Assembly (NCBI GenBank): GCA_002189035.1
Contig: NEEC01000017.1
Coordinates: 620,001 to 684,000, forward strand
DNA: 64,000 nt
From: Utricularia gibba
Lineage: Eukaryota > Streptophyta > Magnoliopsida > Lamiales > Lentibulariaceae
Reading direction: 5' to 3'
A program made the translations under genes and the position numbers. Shown here piece by piece: positions 19,144 to 30,005 of the stretch (positions are counted from its first letter, which is position 1; each line of letters starts with the position of its first letter). The notes under the pieces were generated by a model. It did no database searches. It was not told the origin of the DNA and worked only from the letters and a program-made list of their open reading frames with translations.

Positions 19144-22100
19144 TCAAGAAGCAAGAACCATCACCTTGATGGTTCCTCTACTGTTGGCAGCTAACATGGT
19201 GGGGTTCTCAGCCTTCCAGCAAACTGCGCTGATGAAATAGGATCCAGCATCGTCTTCGCGGTCGTCGGCGTCCGGCGACCCGAATTTATGCCATGTTGCC
19301 GGTTTGGAGATGGCCTGCAACGACAAGAGTGAGCACATGGGTTTATGGTATACCTCTGATTATGGTTCAGTGCCTTATCTCAGAGACATGCTTGATCCAA
19401 AACACTAGTTATTCCCGCAGGGAAGCTCCACATTCCTTACCTTGTGGTAGACGAACACTTCATTTGTTTCACTGCCGCAAGCTAGAAACTCCTTGTTCAC
19501 AGCGAGGCCCACAAAATTCTTCTCATTTGTGTGTCCTCTAAAAGTGCGGACCTGGACGCATACGGTGACAGATTTAAAAAACTGACTTATGACGAGCAAC
19601 CTAGCATGAAAGTCAAGGTGTGCTCTGTCCATAGAGTGCTAAGAACTTACAGCGCAATTTTGCTTCACATCCCATAGCATTAGACTGCTGTCAGTTGAGG
19701 CGGAAGCAAGCTCGTTGCTGGACAGAAATTTAACGTACGAAACTGCCTTTGTGTGGCCACTGAATACATGGAGTGGATGGGAAGCGTTTCTCAAGTCATA
19801 GTAATGGATATGGTGATCAGCTGAACCGACCTGTAGAAGTGTGGGAAAAAAGGTGGCTAACCTTAGGAACTTGTAAAAAAAAAAAAAAAGGGCGGGAGTA
19901 CCATAGATGCATGTGAACTTGGAAAATACATGTACCGCAACAAATTTGCTGGAGTCTGGATTATACTTGACGCAGCATATATTTGCCTTCATATCAATGC
20001 TCAGAACGCTAGCTTCTTGCTTGGTACACCATATTTTGACCTGAAATTCTATACACGTTGACAAGAGGCGTCTAACATGCTTCAAATCCAACATCATTCT
20101 GTGTGTAAAAGTGTGGGAAAAAAGTGCCTGACCTTGCAGTCATCACTACCAGAAACCAGCATTGATGGTTCTGTTCGAGAAAAATCCACACTCCACGCAC
20201 GCTTTTCATGCTCCTCGTATTCCATGATGCTCTGCATAAACAGACGGAATTCTTCTCACACAATCCAGAGGAGTGATAGAATCCTAATTTGGACCCTAGT
20301 GTTTTAGCAAAACCTTGTATATAATACAACTATATACAACATTTTTTAGATCCACCTGTTGCTTAGTGACATCCCAAACAGTAACAATCCCCTCATAATC
20401 ACTGCTAGCTATAACACTTTTTGTGAACTTGTTCCAGCTCAAGCAGCTAAGTTTAGATCGCGTTGACATCTCCAAAGCTGGACGATGCACTTCTGACTCA
20501 TTGATAACCTACAAAATCAATGGTTTCCGATTAGGTGAACTATAGGAATCTCAAAACATTAGGTCGAGCAATACATCTCCACCAAGAATAGAAAAGATTT
20601 AGTGGATGACTGCACAGCAGAGGTCTAGTAACATATACATAAGATGAAACCAAGTAAGAGACCAGCATAATGAAACATACTGAAGAGTAATCAAAAACTT
20701 TTATTTGGCGTGAAACTCCAGCAGTAGCAAACTGCTCATCATCACGGTCAAACTCAATACTGAAATGTACAAGAAGCATAGTTTGTTACAAAGAGGAGCA
20801 AAAGGCAACTTAACCATGATAATTTATCGATGAATAAAAATAATTAAAATAAATCATACTGCAATACTTTCCAAGGTTTCTATCTTACCTCGAAACGATA
20901 TTGGCTGAATGGAAAATGTCTTCATGCCTAAGTTCAGCAATTACTCGTAATCGACTGATCAAAATAAAACAAGTAATTAACTCGAAATTATTTTAGTGGA
21001 AGTTCAGTCCTGAGATTATGAAATAACAATCTGTAGCCCACCTGAACCGAGTAAATGTGCTGAGTACGGACTGGAAATCCGCAAGGCTAGTGCTGTAGCC
21101 TTCTCTATTAGTAACACTATCATCATTCCTGTCTGGGTTGTCTAAGTGATCTACAGGCTGGCGTCTTCTTTGCAAGTAAAATTCTTGAAGTTCATTAAAC
21201 TGAAAGATATGAAGATTACACGAAAACACTTCAATGAAAATTCATTATACGTAGCACAGTTTTACTAGTGTACATTCAAAGTATTCACTAACCTGAGCAT
21301 GAATCCTCTTCTTCCGCATTACTGAGAACCCAGATTGGCTCATACTCTTCAAATTTGTTCCACAGGAAAAAGTATCTATGCCTGGCATTATGTGCTTGGC
21401 TTCAAAATTTGCCTCTTTTTCATTTCGCAGATTGCTCAAAGTAGGAAGTGCACCCTGTGTATCGTAAGAGTTCTGGGCATGATCATCAGAGAGCATTTTC
21501 ATTTTCATTGTATACCTATCCTGTGCTCGGTATAGGTCCATCCTGTGTTTTTCTACGGCCTTCAAGTCCTCCTTGATGCGTTGGAGGTCATTTTGAACCT
21601 AAAGAAACGAGAGCCCATGAGAGAAAATTCGATAATCTAAGTGCAGATATCCACTAACTGCTCATTACAATTCTTAGACTTTGAATCAGGTGTTATACGA
21701 ACCTCATCAAGCTCACTAACTTTTTGCTTTCTTAAGCATTGTAAGAACTCTAGAAGGATTTGCATGTTTCTCTCCGCTTCTTGCTGTTCTAGTTTTCTCT
21801 TTTTATCTAGCAACAGAGACAGCAGGGAGTCTAATTCCTTTATTGAAACTTCATGTCCCTGTCTAAGAAAAAACAGTCAGCCTCAGTAGGAAAGTTACAC
21901 AATAGTCCTGGATTTTATTTTTTTTCAAAAAAGTATTCTCGGGATCCATCCTTCGTATTGAGCACATAAACTGTCGAGAGCATCAATAGCATATGAGAAA
22001 ATTCACAAAAAAACAATAAATCTAACCACATCTTCAGATAAAATCTTAGCTTTTGCAGGACTCACACAATTTAAGATTGGTTGAAATCCGTTAATACGGT

Positions 22101-22621
22101 AAATAAAACTAGAATTGAATACAGCGTTGAAAGTGGAAAAGGGCACCTGTTCCAACAAATGTCGAAATTGTTCAACAGGAGATGCAAGCTTTGATTGTTG
22201 ATGGGCAGATGTCTTCATCAATAACTGCAATTTGTAACGTGGAAAACTAAAACCAATTGCGCGACCAGTGAAAGAATACCGTGAAGGATCAAAAATCAGT
22301 ATGGCATAATCACAAACATCAGAAGAAAAAGAGCTCACTAGCAACTGCAATCAAATATGCCATCATAAGCGGAATCCAACAATGAACAGAAAATTTATCG
22401 ACAAATTTTTCCAAGCAAAGAACCTTATCGAGCAAGAAATTTGGGAAAAGCTGAGCAGGGGTGAGGAACTGAGCGCAGCAAGGGCAGTCGCTCTTGTTCT
22501 GGAGATGAGTGAAGATACACATGTAGCAGAAGCTATGCCCACATGCGGTCAAAAATGCATCTCTAATGACCTGCATACATATAGGGCACAGGAACTCCCT
22601 TTCCGTCACCGTTTCAGCCAT
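19144..22621 (-). CDS. COP1: COP1 E3 ubiquitin ligase (RING, coiled coil, WD40)
   Basis: COP1 is the substrate receptor and ligase that, with SPA proteins, marks light-response factors such as HY5 for degradation in darkness. Thirteen exons give an uninterrupted product of about 619 residues. The RING finger opens with [21 protein letters not shown] and CPCC. A coiled coil spans exons 3-4 ([36 protein letters not shown]). The KKRIHAQ bridge leads to seven WD40 repeats ([59 protein letters not shown]) and the end [10 protein letters not shown]. It lacks most of the roughly 45 residues that precede the RING in Arabidopsis; the ATG at 22621 is the first usable one I see. All junctions checked are in phase. 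Confidence 0.96.
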
Positions 22622-22937
22622 ACGGTCTCGCCGGGCACCGCCCCCTTTCCGTGATTCTCCGCCTCTGAATTAAGCTGAACCCCCGCGAATTATCAAATCC
22701 GTACAGTTTCAATTAGCCTTGTGATGTAAGCTTCACTTTTTAAAAAAATAATAATAAAATTCAAAATATAATGGTGCCACCACTCGCGTACGGCAGAGCT
22801 GAGCAGACTTCTATGCCCCTGCAACAAAACAACCATAACCGCCGAGATCCCTGCGTCCACGCCCTCCATCGGAATCTTGATCGAAGGAGAAGAAGATGTC
22901 TTGAGCTCAAGTTCTGGTTCAGCTTCACTATGCCTTC

Positions 22938-23180
22938 ATTTCAGGCGAGGAGGAGGAGGATGGCAGAGACGCCGTCGCCGCATTGGGAACCAAGTGCGAG
23001 ATCTACCGGACCTCTGGTGGAGGTTTTTCGGGAGCGTTCAAGCATCACTGCAAGGAATTGGCGATCAGATTCTCGTTACTAGCACGATGCCTCGAAGAGA
23101 TTGGGAACTTTGAGAAATTTCTTCTAGCAACCAAACAGGGATCTCCCTTTAGACCATTACGGTTAAAGGGGCATTGGTAA
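22938..23180 (+). pseudogene. unrecognised coding-like fragment
   Basis: A frame reading SGEEEEDGRDAVAALGTK and then CEIYRTSGGGFSGAFKHHCK, LLARCLEEIGNFEKFLLATK looks like genuine protein (amphipathic, helix-prone, low-bias codons). It has no clean start, and an upstream stretch with ILIEGEEDVL lies in another frame. I do not recognise the family. It may be the remains of a gene or an exon of a gene I failed to assemble; the following 500 bases gave no continuation. Confidence 0.25.
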
Positions 23181-23217
23181 CTTTGCTTTCTTTGGTGAAC
23201 ATCTCAGGTTGAGTTGG

Positions 23218-23730
23218 TCAGGAAGCAGGCAAGACGGGCTGCCATAGGCTTTCGTTGTCCAGATCTAAGCTGTTCACAAGTTTCTGGAAAGCAAGAAGGT
23301 TTTGTCGTCTGAATCCACGTGCAGCAGAAGATGTCTGGTTCATTGATTGTGTGGGTAGGCCAAATGCGCTTTTAAGGAGGGTATAATAGAAGAAAGGGAA
23401 GTGGAGATACTGGACTCCCATCACATTCCTCTTGGTTTCCTCTCTCCCATATCCCATGAAATCATGAAGGTTATCCATGACAGTTTCATCTGGTGAGTTC
23501 AATTCTGGTTCTGTACTGCGCTTGTTTTGAATTCTTCCTTGTTCATCTTTCAGCCGTCCAGTGGGCATTCGATTCAGAGATGCACAGTGAGTGGTGTGAA
23601 TACTGATAAAGCAATTATTTTGCAGCAATCATGTCAGTATCCAGGCCAAGCTTCCAATCCACCTCCAAGATTCATATTCCCTTCATTTTTTTTTTTCCAG
23701 AAATCGAAGCAGGACTAACCAGTGAGGCCA
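23218..23730. other. ambiguous open frames, no family recognised
   Basis: The minus strand is open for 136 codons (23218-23628), but the translation shows no motif and no conserved pattern. A CTTT/T-rich run near 23,690 precedes the IDD-like fragment and could be an old splice acceptor. Confidence 0.3.
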
Positions 23731-23731
23731 A

Positions 23732-24001
23732 AATCTTCAGCTCCACATACGAGGACACAATTTCCCACCGAAGCTGAAATAGAGGACCGCATCAGGCAAA
23801 AGGCATCACCAGCTCGGCGATTTGACCGGAATCAAGAAACACTTCAGCCGCGAACACGGCGAGAAGGAATGGAAAATGTGACAAGTTTTCCAAGAAACAT
23901 GCCGTTCAGTCCACCTGGAAAGCCCGCCGCAAGATTCACGGCACGAGGATGACAGAGCTTCATTGCGCACAGCTTTCTGCGACGCATTACCGGAGGAAAG
24001 C
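23732..24001 (+). pseudogene. decayed INDETERMINATE DOMAIN (IDD) C2H2 zinc-finger fragment
   Basis: Three pieces of the IDD zinc-finger cassette occur in the correct order. First comes NLQLHIRGHNFPPKLK, matching the end of finger 1. About 45 bases later comes LGDLTGIKKHFSREHGEKEW, then CDKFSKKHAVQSTWKARRKI. Last, DRASLRTAFCDALPEES matches finger 4. The pieces are in different frames: an extra A in the GGAAAATGTGAC region shifts the frame, and finger 2 and the linker are mostly deleted. In finger 3 a zinc-binding Cys is Phe (CDKF) and a His is Arg (WKAR). IDD proteins are plant transcription factors in gibberellin, starch and root patterning control; this copy cannot make a working DNA-binding domain. 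Confidence 0.72.
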
Positions 24002-24525
24002 CCCCGGTTTGCGGCGTGACTACGACGCCCAGTTTCTTTTAATGCTGGATGGGTTCCAACTGTCGAAGAAATTATCCCTCAGGTGGAAATACGTTGAAGG
24101 GCAGCCGACGGCGATGGCGGTGAATCTGAAATCCCGCGTGATTCTCCAGCTGTATCAAATCAGATATTTCCATTTTTAGCTTTGGAAGACATTACAAAGG
24201 AAACTTTTAAATGGAAATATTCCAGTTAGAAGTTCAGATATGATTTGCTGTAATCTATCCAAAAAATAATATTCTGTTATGGTAATATATCCGAACTAAC
24301 CGTCTCCTTGTATAAAAAAACCCATTGCGCTTCCATTACTCACATGCCACTGCATCATCATCATCAGACGACGAGGGACGATCAAGTGCAGGATCACGAG
24401 AAGAATCCAACTGGTAATCTGGGCGCTGATCGCGAGTAGTTTTTTGAAGTTGGCGTCGTGGGTCGATCACTGACTCCTCCATCTTCCCTGCCATTCAGAA
24501 GTACATTCTTCAGCATCGAGAAGCC
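24002..24525. other. upstream region of the CCCH gene
   Basis: This stretch holds the end of the IDD-like remnant and the probable promoter and leader of the CCCH gene, with a TATA-like TTGTATAAAAAAA near 24,309-24,321. No separate gene was seen. Confidence 0.4.
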
Positions 24526-25631
24526 ATGACTACAATTCAAGAGAATGACAGTTCCATCGTGGGAGGAGTTACAGGTGAGGACTTGGGATGTTTGTTGTGG
24601 CTTTGCGATGCCATTCTTATTGTGGGTTTGTGGTGGGCGATGCTGTTGATGTTTTATGTTTCTTCTTAGTAAACCCGGTTTGGTTCTTGGATTGCTGGTG
24701 CATTACGAAGTGATCTTGTTCTTTGATGTTTGATTTCTCTGTTTCTGGAAACAATCTCTGGTTTCTTCGTTATTTTCGTTATGGGGTTGGTCCCTTTGTT
24801 GACAACGTGATGATTTTGCAGAAATAATGGGAGCATTAAGCCTGAATGACAACGCTGACAATTTTCAACCAGGGGGTTTTTATCTGGAGTGCACCGGGGA
24901 ATCTGATTGCCCCTACTATTTGAGGACAACAACCTGCGCTTATGGAAACACTTGCTATTTCAGTTATCCTCAGTATCCCCCTGGCACATTATATGTAAGT
25001 GGTGATTAGGAATTTCGCTGCAAATTTCAGAACTGACTTCTCACAGACTCTTGTTTTCCTTGATGATGGACAGAATCACCGCATTGTATATGCTCCTTGT
25101 TTCCCAGAAAGAGCAGGAGAACCAGATTGCCCAGTAAGTTCAATGATGGTTGCATTCTCATTATCGCATCTGTAACTTAAAATTCCTCCATTGATTGATT
25201 CTCTTTGTGTTGAAGCATTACATGTCGACTGGTACATGCAAATATGGAGCAGTTTGTAGGTTCAATCACCCAAAGAGTAGGCTGTCTGATTTGCCCCTTA
25301 ATTCTCTAGGCCTACCAATGCGTCAGGTTCTCATCTTAACTTCATCTCTCTTTTGCATTAAGAAGGAGCTCGATGGCTGATTTCTGATTCTTGATTTCTG
25401 GTGTTGCAGGATGCCATCCCGTGTAACTATTACATGCAGAATGGAAAGTGTAAATTTGGGTTTGCCTGCAAGTTCCATCACCCGGAACCTTCCCCACCTT
25501 ATGCTTTCTTCCCAATGCTCTGTGCCCCTGCACCATTCCCAACCACAACTTACTTCGCTGCTTCTCCATATCAACAACCGCAAAGTTACATGCCTGTTTA
25601 CGCAGTACACTCCCAATTGTTTGTAAACTGA
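24526..25631 (+). CDS. small CCCH zinc-finger protein, first finger degenerate
   Basis: Five exons (24526-24574, 24822-24994, 25074-25133, 25216-25326, 25410-25631) join in phase to give 204 residues. There are three C-x8-C-x5-C-x3-H type fingers. Finger 1 (CPYYLRTTTCAYGNTCYFSY) has Tyr in place of the last zinc-binding His. Finger 2 (CPHYMSTGTCKYGAVCRFNH) and finger 3 (CNYYMQNGKCKFGFACKFHH) are complete. The arrangement and the YAxHSQL-type tail resemble the ZFN/HUA1 group of RNA/DNA-binding CCCH proteins, which normally have five fingers and over 350 residues. This is a shortened member that may be lineage-specific or decaying. A nuclear RNA-binding role is inferred from family only. Confidence 0.78.
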
Positions 25632-25863
25632 ATGCCACTTCTTTGGGATTTTCGTGATATGTTGTTAGTGCATGAAAGATGGAAAACGAATGTACTTTCA
25701 TTTAGTGGATTGTCTATTTAGTGGATCACTTTCTTTGTGTCAACAAGTTCATATTGTGACTCTTCAGAGCTTATGAATGAGACAATCCATAGCATGATTT
25801 CTTTACATGAATGATCACAAAGAAGATCATCGTCTCATTGGAAAACTGCAACACTCTGTAAAA
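25632..25863. other. shared 3' region of converging CCCH and GDSL genes
   Basis: The 232-base tail-to-tail spacer probably carries both 3' UTRs. Nothing else was seen. Confidence 0.45.
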
Positions 25864-27071
25864 TCATAGGAACTTGCTTAAGGTTGTCCCGACAATGGAA
25901 TCCGCGACAACCTTGTAGGTATGTTCTGTAGGATGAAACGCGTCCCAGAACACGAACTGGGTCGCGTTTGGGCACGTCAGAGGACTCTGAGCATTGCAAC
26001 TGTACCCCATCTCGAAAGTACCCGTCGCGCAGCAGGCTCTGTCCGACACCGCGAACCCTGCAAACCAACAGTTTTCAGAGGCACACTCTTCGTTCTATGC
26101 GCCTGAATGTGACAGAGATGCTTACCGTAAGCGGTGGGATTGTGGACCAAGGATAGGAACTTGTTGTATGAATTGGAGAAGACCAATTTGAGCCCTGGTA
26201 TTTGATCGTTAAGCTGAGCCACCAAATCTGAGAGCTTGGAGTTGAAGCTCAGGGCCACCGTGTTGTAGCTCTCAACGCAGTCGCGGGTAGCTATATTCTG
26301 CGCTCGTTCCAAGGGCATACACCCCATGGGAGGGATGCCGCCTAGGGAGATTTTACGGGCGCCGAGAGCGTGGAGATCGACGATGAAATTCCGAGCGATT
26401 CCGATCAGGAAATCCTGATACGCCTCCACTGTGTACTGCAATCGCCTCAACGGAAACGCGTAGTAGTTCTCCAGAAAATCGTTGGTTCCGATACTCACGA
26501 TGTACACAGCTTTGGTTATGGTGAGCATCGTCTTCCAGTCTCCCATGTATGCCCTGAGTCTTCCTATGTACTCTTTGTACATCTCCATCTCCCTCCATAA
26601 AGGAATCACCCCCTGCAAATTTCAAACGGAAAATCTAGGGCTCAACTCGACCAATACCTGGATAGTCTGCAATCCAAATGTGGAAGCATTGAGTTACCAG
26701 AACACTAGAGGTCGCATTGTCATATCCGGTCCCCGCGGAAGCGAAGGTGACGCCGAGCGCAAAATCAGAGATATTAAAGGCGGGATCCAAGTAAGCAGGG
26801 ACGTAGGGCGGCAGTCCGAACGCCTCCGATATGAAATCCGTCGCGATGCGGCCGTTGCAGAATCTCCCTGTCGGCCTACCCCCGCGAAGTCGCGTCCGTA
26901 AGGCAAGAAGTTACTCCTAGCGATGGTCGGAATGAAGTTGTTGTTCCCGGCGTCGACGGAAGAGTCGCCGAAGACAATGATCGCCGGCACTTTGGCGAGG
27001 GCGAGGCGGAGGAACAACAGCGCCGCCGCTGCATGCAACCACCAGCCGAGGATTCGGATGCTCCTCCTCAT
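25864..27071 (-). CDS. GDSL-type esterase/lipase, one base missing
   Basis: Three exons (26698-27071, 26126-26612, 25864-26057) give 351 residues once one base is restored, the usual size for plant secreted GDSL lipases. The signal peptide ([17 protein letters not shown]) is followed by block [15 protein letters not shown] with the catalytic Ser. Block III is [12 protein letters not shown], block II-like motifs include [17 protein letters not shown], and block V is [10 protein letters not shown] with the catalytic Asp and His. Exon 1 is 374 bases and breaks at RDFAG: conserved [17 protein letters not shown] follows only if the run of five C (plus strand 26879-26883) is six. With 375 bases, all phases close exactly. 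These enzymes hydrolyse acyl esters in the apoplast; the substrate is unknown. An ATG at 27110 is also in frame, but 27071 starts the signal peptide better. Confidence 0.86.
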
Positions 27072-27110
27072 AGTAGCCGTGTAGTGGGCTCCCGTTTGAA
27101 CGTCCCCCAT

Positions 27111-27316
27111 GAGGCATTTATAGCTAAACGGACCCCGTCGCTTTAATTTACAGCATTTAATGTGCGTTTTTTATTTTTATCATTGACTACCATGCGTTTT
27201 AGCCCCTGTAACATTGCCATGACCCATTAATTCGGATGAATTATAAATGTGGCATTTTGTGAGACAAATAACTATTAGTAACGTAATTTTTTAACTTAAT
27301 GTGTTAAATATATATA
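27111..27316. other. GDSL gene upstream region
   Basis: A short promoter stretch becomes AT-rich towards the MITE at 27,317. No gene was seen. Confidence 0.4.
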
Positions 27317-27553
27317 AACGGTGTTCTGGAAAATTTTTAGAAGATATTTTCATTTTTTAAAAAAATATTTTAAAAAATTAGAAATTAGAATTAAAAACAA
27401 CATATTTATTATTTTTTCAAAATCCATTTTTATTGCATAATTTTAAAAGTATTTTTAATAGAATTATTTTTATAATTAATAACATTTTATAATAAAATTA
27501 TTTTTATTTTTTAAAAATTAGAAATAGTTTTAAAAATTTTTCCAGAACCGTCC
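27317..27553. mobile_element. MITE, 237 bp, with terminal inverted repeats and TATAA target duplication
   Basis: The left end reads ACGGTGTTCTGGAAAATTTT. The right end, read on the other strand, is GGACGGTTCTGGAAAAATTT, so the ends are inverted copies with few differences. The element is flanked by TATAA on both sides (27312-27316 and 27554-27558), as expected for a target-site duplication. The interior is AT-rich with no coding capacity. A 5-bp TATAA duplication does not immediately fit the commonest MITE families (TA for Tc1/mariner, TTA/TAA for PIF, 8 bp for hAT), so the superfamily is left open. Confidence 0.7.
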
Positions 27554-27897
27554 TATAATGTACGGTTACTTTTTTAAATGACTCCCATTAATTCATCTTA
27601 TTCCCATTCCAAATTTGGGGAACAATTTGAGAAAATTTTATTTCCAAGAATTCAAAATTTCTACCAAATTTGAAAATCTAATAATGTTATATATGGAAAA
27701 ATTGATTATATTTAGTAAAGAATTTTTACTGTATTTATAGACAAGCCAACAATCACGGCATTGAATTTCAAAAAATATTATATTAAAACTCATGAATGGT
27801 ATTGAATTAAAAGAGGAAAGCAAATCAAAAGTGTAATTTTGAAGTGCAGAGTGTTAATGTGCCTCCTATTTTGTAATAAAATCTAGAAAGTTGGCAT
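27554..27897. other. AT-rich spacer after the MITE
   Basis: No coding sequence, repeat pair or RNA gene is recognised. Confidence 0.4.
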
Positions 27898-28370
27898 TTA
27901 ATTGGGGGAGGGGGGAGCAGTAACTGTAGTCGTGTTCAAACTTGAATAAAGAGGGGGGAGTGGGGATGGCGTGGTCAAGTGGAGAAAATAATGCTCCCGG
28001 GGAAACCGTCCATCATTGGAGTAGGGCTGTTGAAAACACACACTACACTTCTTAGGCAATGAATCGTTCCCCTCATTGGTCCTGGTACTTGTGCTGGTGC
28101 GGGGTGAGGGAGTGGGATTCTTCTTCATGGACATCGGGTACAAGTTTGAAGGACATGGTAGCTCTGCTGTAGACTCTGTGTCCTGCAACTGTTCCTCGTC
28201 CCCCAATGAGGCTCTCTTCACCCCTGGAACGAGGATAATCATCACTCAATCAAACTAGGATTATGCAGACAAGTTGGTGTGATGTAAGGTTCTGTTTGTA
28301 CCTGAGAAGATGGGGGTGACGAGTGTGCATGTCCAAGAAGAAATCTTTCCATGAATTGAGAGGACCAGCA
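27898..28370 (-). CDS. possible small two-exon gene, unrecognised
   Basis: A possible short first exon (start near 28362, MERFLLGHAHSSPPSSQ, ending CTTCTCAG before GTACAA) could splice to an exon from about 28,224 to TAA at 27898. The second exon encodes VKRASLGDEEQLQDTESTAE, a Ser/Thr/Pro-rich middle and KKCSVCFQQPYSNDGRFPRE. The phases do not join as written; one more base in the G run at the acceptor (GGGTGAAG) would make them join, the same defect as elsewhere in the window. The family is not recognised. It may be noncoding. Confidence 0.28.
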
Positions 28371-28421
28371 CTTTCTATGGAAATATCACAAATATCGATC
28401 CTCAACTTGCAGCAGTTATTA

Positions 28422-28430
28422 TTATATATA
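28422..28430 (+). promoter_or_regulatory. TATA box of the small peptide gene
   Basis: The sequence TTATATATA lies about 65 bases upstream of the ATG at 28493, a normal plant spacing. Motif evidence only. Confidence 0.4.
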
Positions 28431-28492
28431 GTCCTAACAAGGAAACCAAAGAGAATTACCTCGGTTTTTATTCTTTGCTGATCAACAACACC

Positions 28493-28690
28493 ATGGAGGC
28501 GAGGATTCTCTTGCTGGCATTTCTGGTCATGTTAAGTGCCTTGCCTGCTCATGGTGTAGAGACGATAAATTTTGAGTTCTTGAAGCCAGCCCCCTCTGCC
28601 TTGAGGCCGTTCATCCCGGCAAACCCATACACGAGAGGGTGCCTTGCCAGCCAGTTGTGCCGGGGCCGGAGGCTGATGATGGTTGCCTAG
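28493..28690 (+). CDS. small secreted RALF-like peptide, truncated
   Basis: The product is 65 residues with a clear signal peptide (MEARILLLAFLVMLSALPAHG). The C-terminal part reads PANPYTRGC-x5-CRG. The ANPYxRGC...CR pattern is the conserved C-terminal block of RALF peptides, which signal through FERONIA-type receptor kinases and alkalinise the apoplast. The YISY motif, the S1P cleavage dibasic site and the first Cys pair of classical RALFs are absent, leaving two Cys. I start at the second in-frame Met because the hydrophobic core begins there; the upstream one (28475) adds LINNT. It could be a divergent RALF, a truncated paralogue, or an unrelated Cys-poor peptide with a chance match. Confidence 0.55.
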   Translation: MEARILLLAFLVMLSALPAHGVETINFEFLKPAPSALRPFIPANPYTRGCLASQLCRGRRLMMVA

Positions 28691-28888
28691 CACTGGCTTA
28701 AGGTTTCAAGTTGTTGTCCTGCATGATTCTAGACCCAGGGGTCACTGCAAATGTGATATTCATGGAGAATTAACTAACATTTAAACACATTGATGCATCT
28801 CGTCCCACATGAATAATAGTAAAACTTGTTGAACTGCACATACTCGATTCCAGGGATTGGAAATAGGAGGATCAAAATGCCACAGGAC

Positions 28889-29100
28889 TCAAGAACCATC
28901 CATGGCAATATCATTGAGAACCTTTGTGTTCATGGCTGCATCGCCAGAATTCCTCTGAATACGTTGGCCGGCTCCAAAAATAAAACCCTGAGCTGGGGCA
29001 TTGAATGGAACTTGAGAAAATAATGGCGAGGCAGCAGTCACCTTGAAAGCTAGAAGCTGTCATTTGGCCTCGAGAAGCCAAAGCCGATGGGTGACACATA
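28889..29100 (-). pseudogene. remnant of an unidentified gene (C-terminal part)
   Basis: Read on the minus strand, about 53 sense codons end at TGA 28889-28891. They include VTAASPLFSQVPFNAPAQGF, IFGAGQRIQRNSGDAA and NTKVLNDIAMDGS. The segment upstream (to about 29100, with HPSALASRGQMTASSFQ) continues plausibly but in another frame, so the piece is interrupted. I do not recognise the family. No further exons were found upstream. Confidence 0.3.
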
Positions 29101-29696
29101 AGCCACGATGCAGTGATGTAGCTCTCAGTCTCAATAACAGAAACATATTTTGCAGAAGCATCAGTATGTTTATCCCCTTACATTTTCCATAGTATCTGTT
29201 GACAGTCATAGATAGCTGACAAGAGAACGTCAAATACAACAACTTTCTAAGCCTCTACCCAGTAATTTGAGGTAGGTAATCCATATTCATAGAACAGAGT
29301 GATTTCTGTTGATTATTAACCTACGTACCATGATCTTGCTCCTTCATCAGGGTATACAGATACTAACATTAAAGATGAATCACAAGCCAAGAAGCTGAAC
29401 TGCATTATCTAACGGCAATTTTTTATTCCACTGGAGACAGTGCTATGGAATAGAGTTCTTGTACAAATTCTGGCAAGCAGGCACAACCTTCACAAACCGA
29501 AAAAGAAAGGATTAAACTAAGCTAAAGAGTGATACGTAAGGTTACTTAAAGCGCTAGAAAATATGCAAAGAATAAACACATGAACAATTTTCGCGTAGCT
29601 TACTGAAACAGTGGCTAGTTCACATATACGAAATGAATAACAGGGAAACAAGAGAGCTTGACGGAAAGACTAGAGAGCAACAATGCAACTATGTTA
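29101..29696. other. spacer without recognised gene
   Basis: Mixed-composition DNA containing no conserved coding sequence or repeat pair that I can see. Confidence 0.35.
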
Positions 29697-30005
29697 TTAC
29701 ATTGGTATGCAGGAGATTCCTTGAGTCTTGAGAATGCCAGCCCTTGCGCCCTTATCATAGCTACCCAAGCAGGCAAACTCAGGCAAAATCTCCGACGCGA
29801 AAGCGCCGGCGTGCACCACAAAGTCCGCAGATGAATCGGCGGATTTCAGATCACCGTCCACCTCCCCTTCCTCGTACTCGTGGGTTTTCCTCAATCCCAA
29901 CACAAATTCGTGGAATCTTGTTTGATACTTGGGAACCCGGTTCCGGTATACACCCTTCAGTTTAATGAATTGCATATGCGCCCCCAAAGTTGTGGGTAAT
30001 TGCAA
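29697..30005 (-). CDS. unrecognised 102-codon open frame
   Basis: A complete frame from ATG to stop has non-random protein character: acidic EEGEVDGDLKSADSSADF, then HAGAFASEILPEFACLGSYD, KGARAGILKTQGISCIP. There is no signal peptide, membrane segment or motif I can name. It may be one exon or a fragment of a displaced gene, lying next to the transposon that starts at 30,153. The downstream 500 bases gave no partner exon. Confidence 0.3.
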   Translation of the reverse strand: MQLPTTLGAHMQFIKLKGVYRNRVPKYQTRFHEFVLGLRKTHEYEEGEVDGDLKSADSSADFVVHAGAFASEILPEFACLGSYDKGARAGILKTQGISCIPM

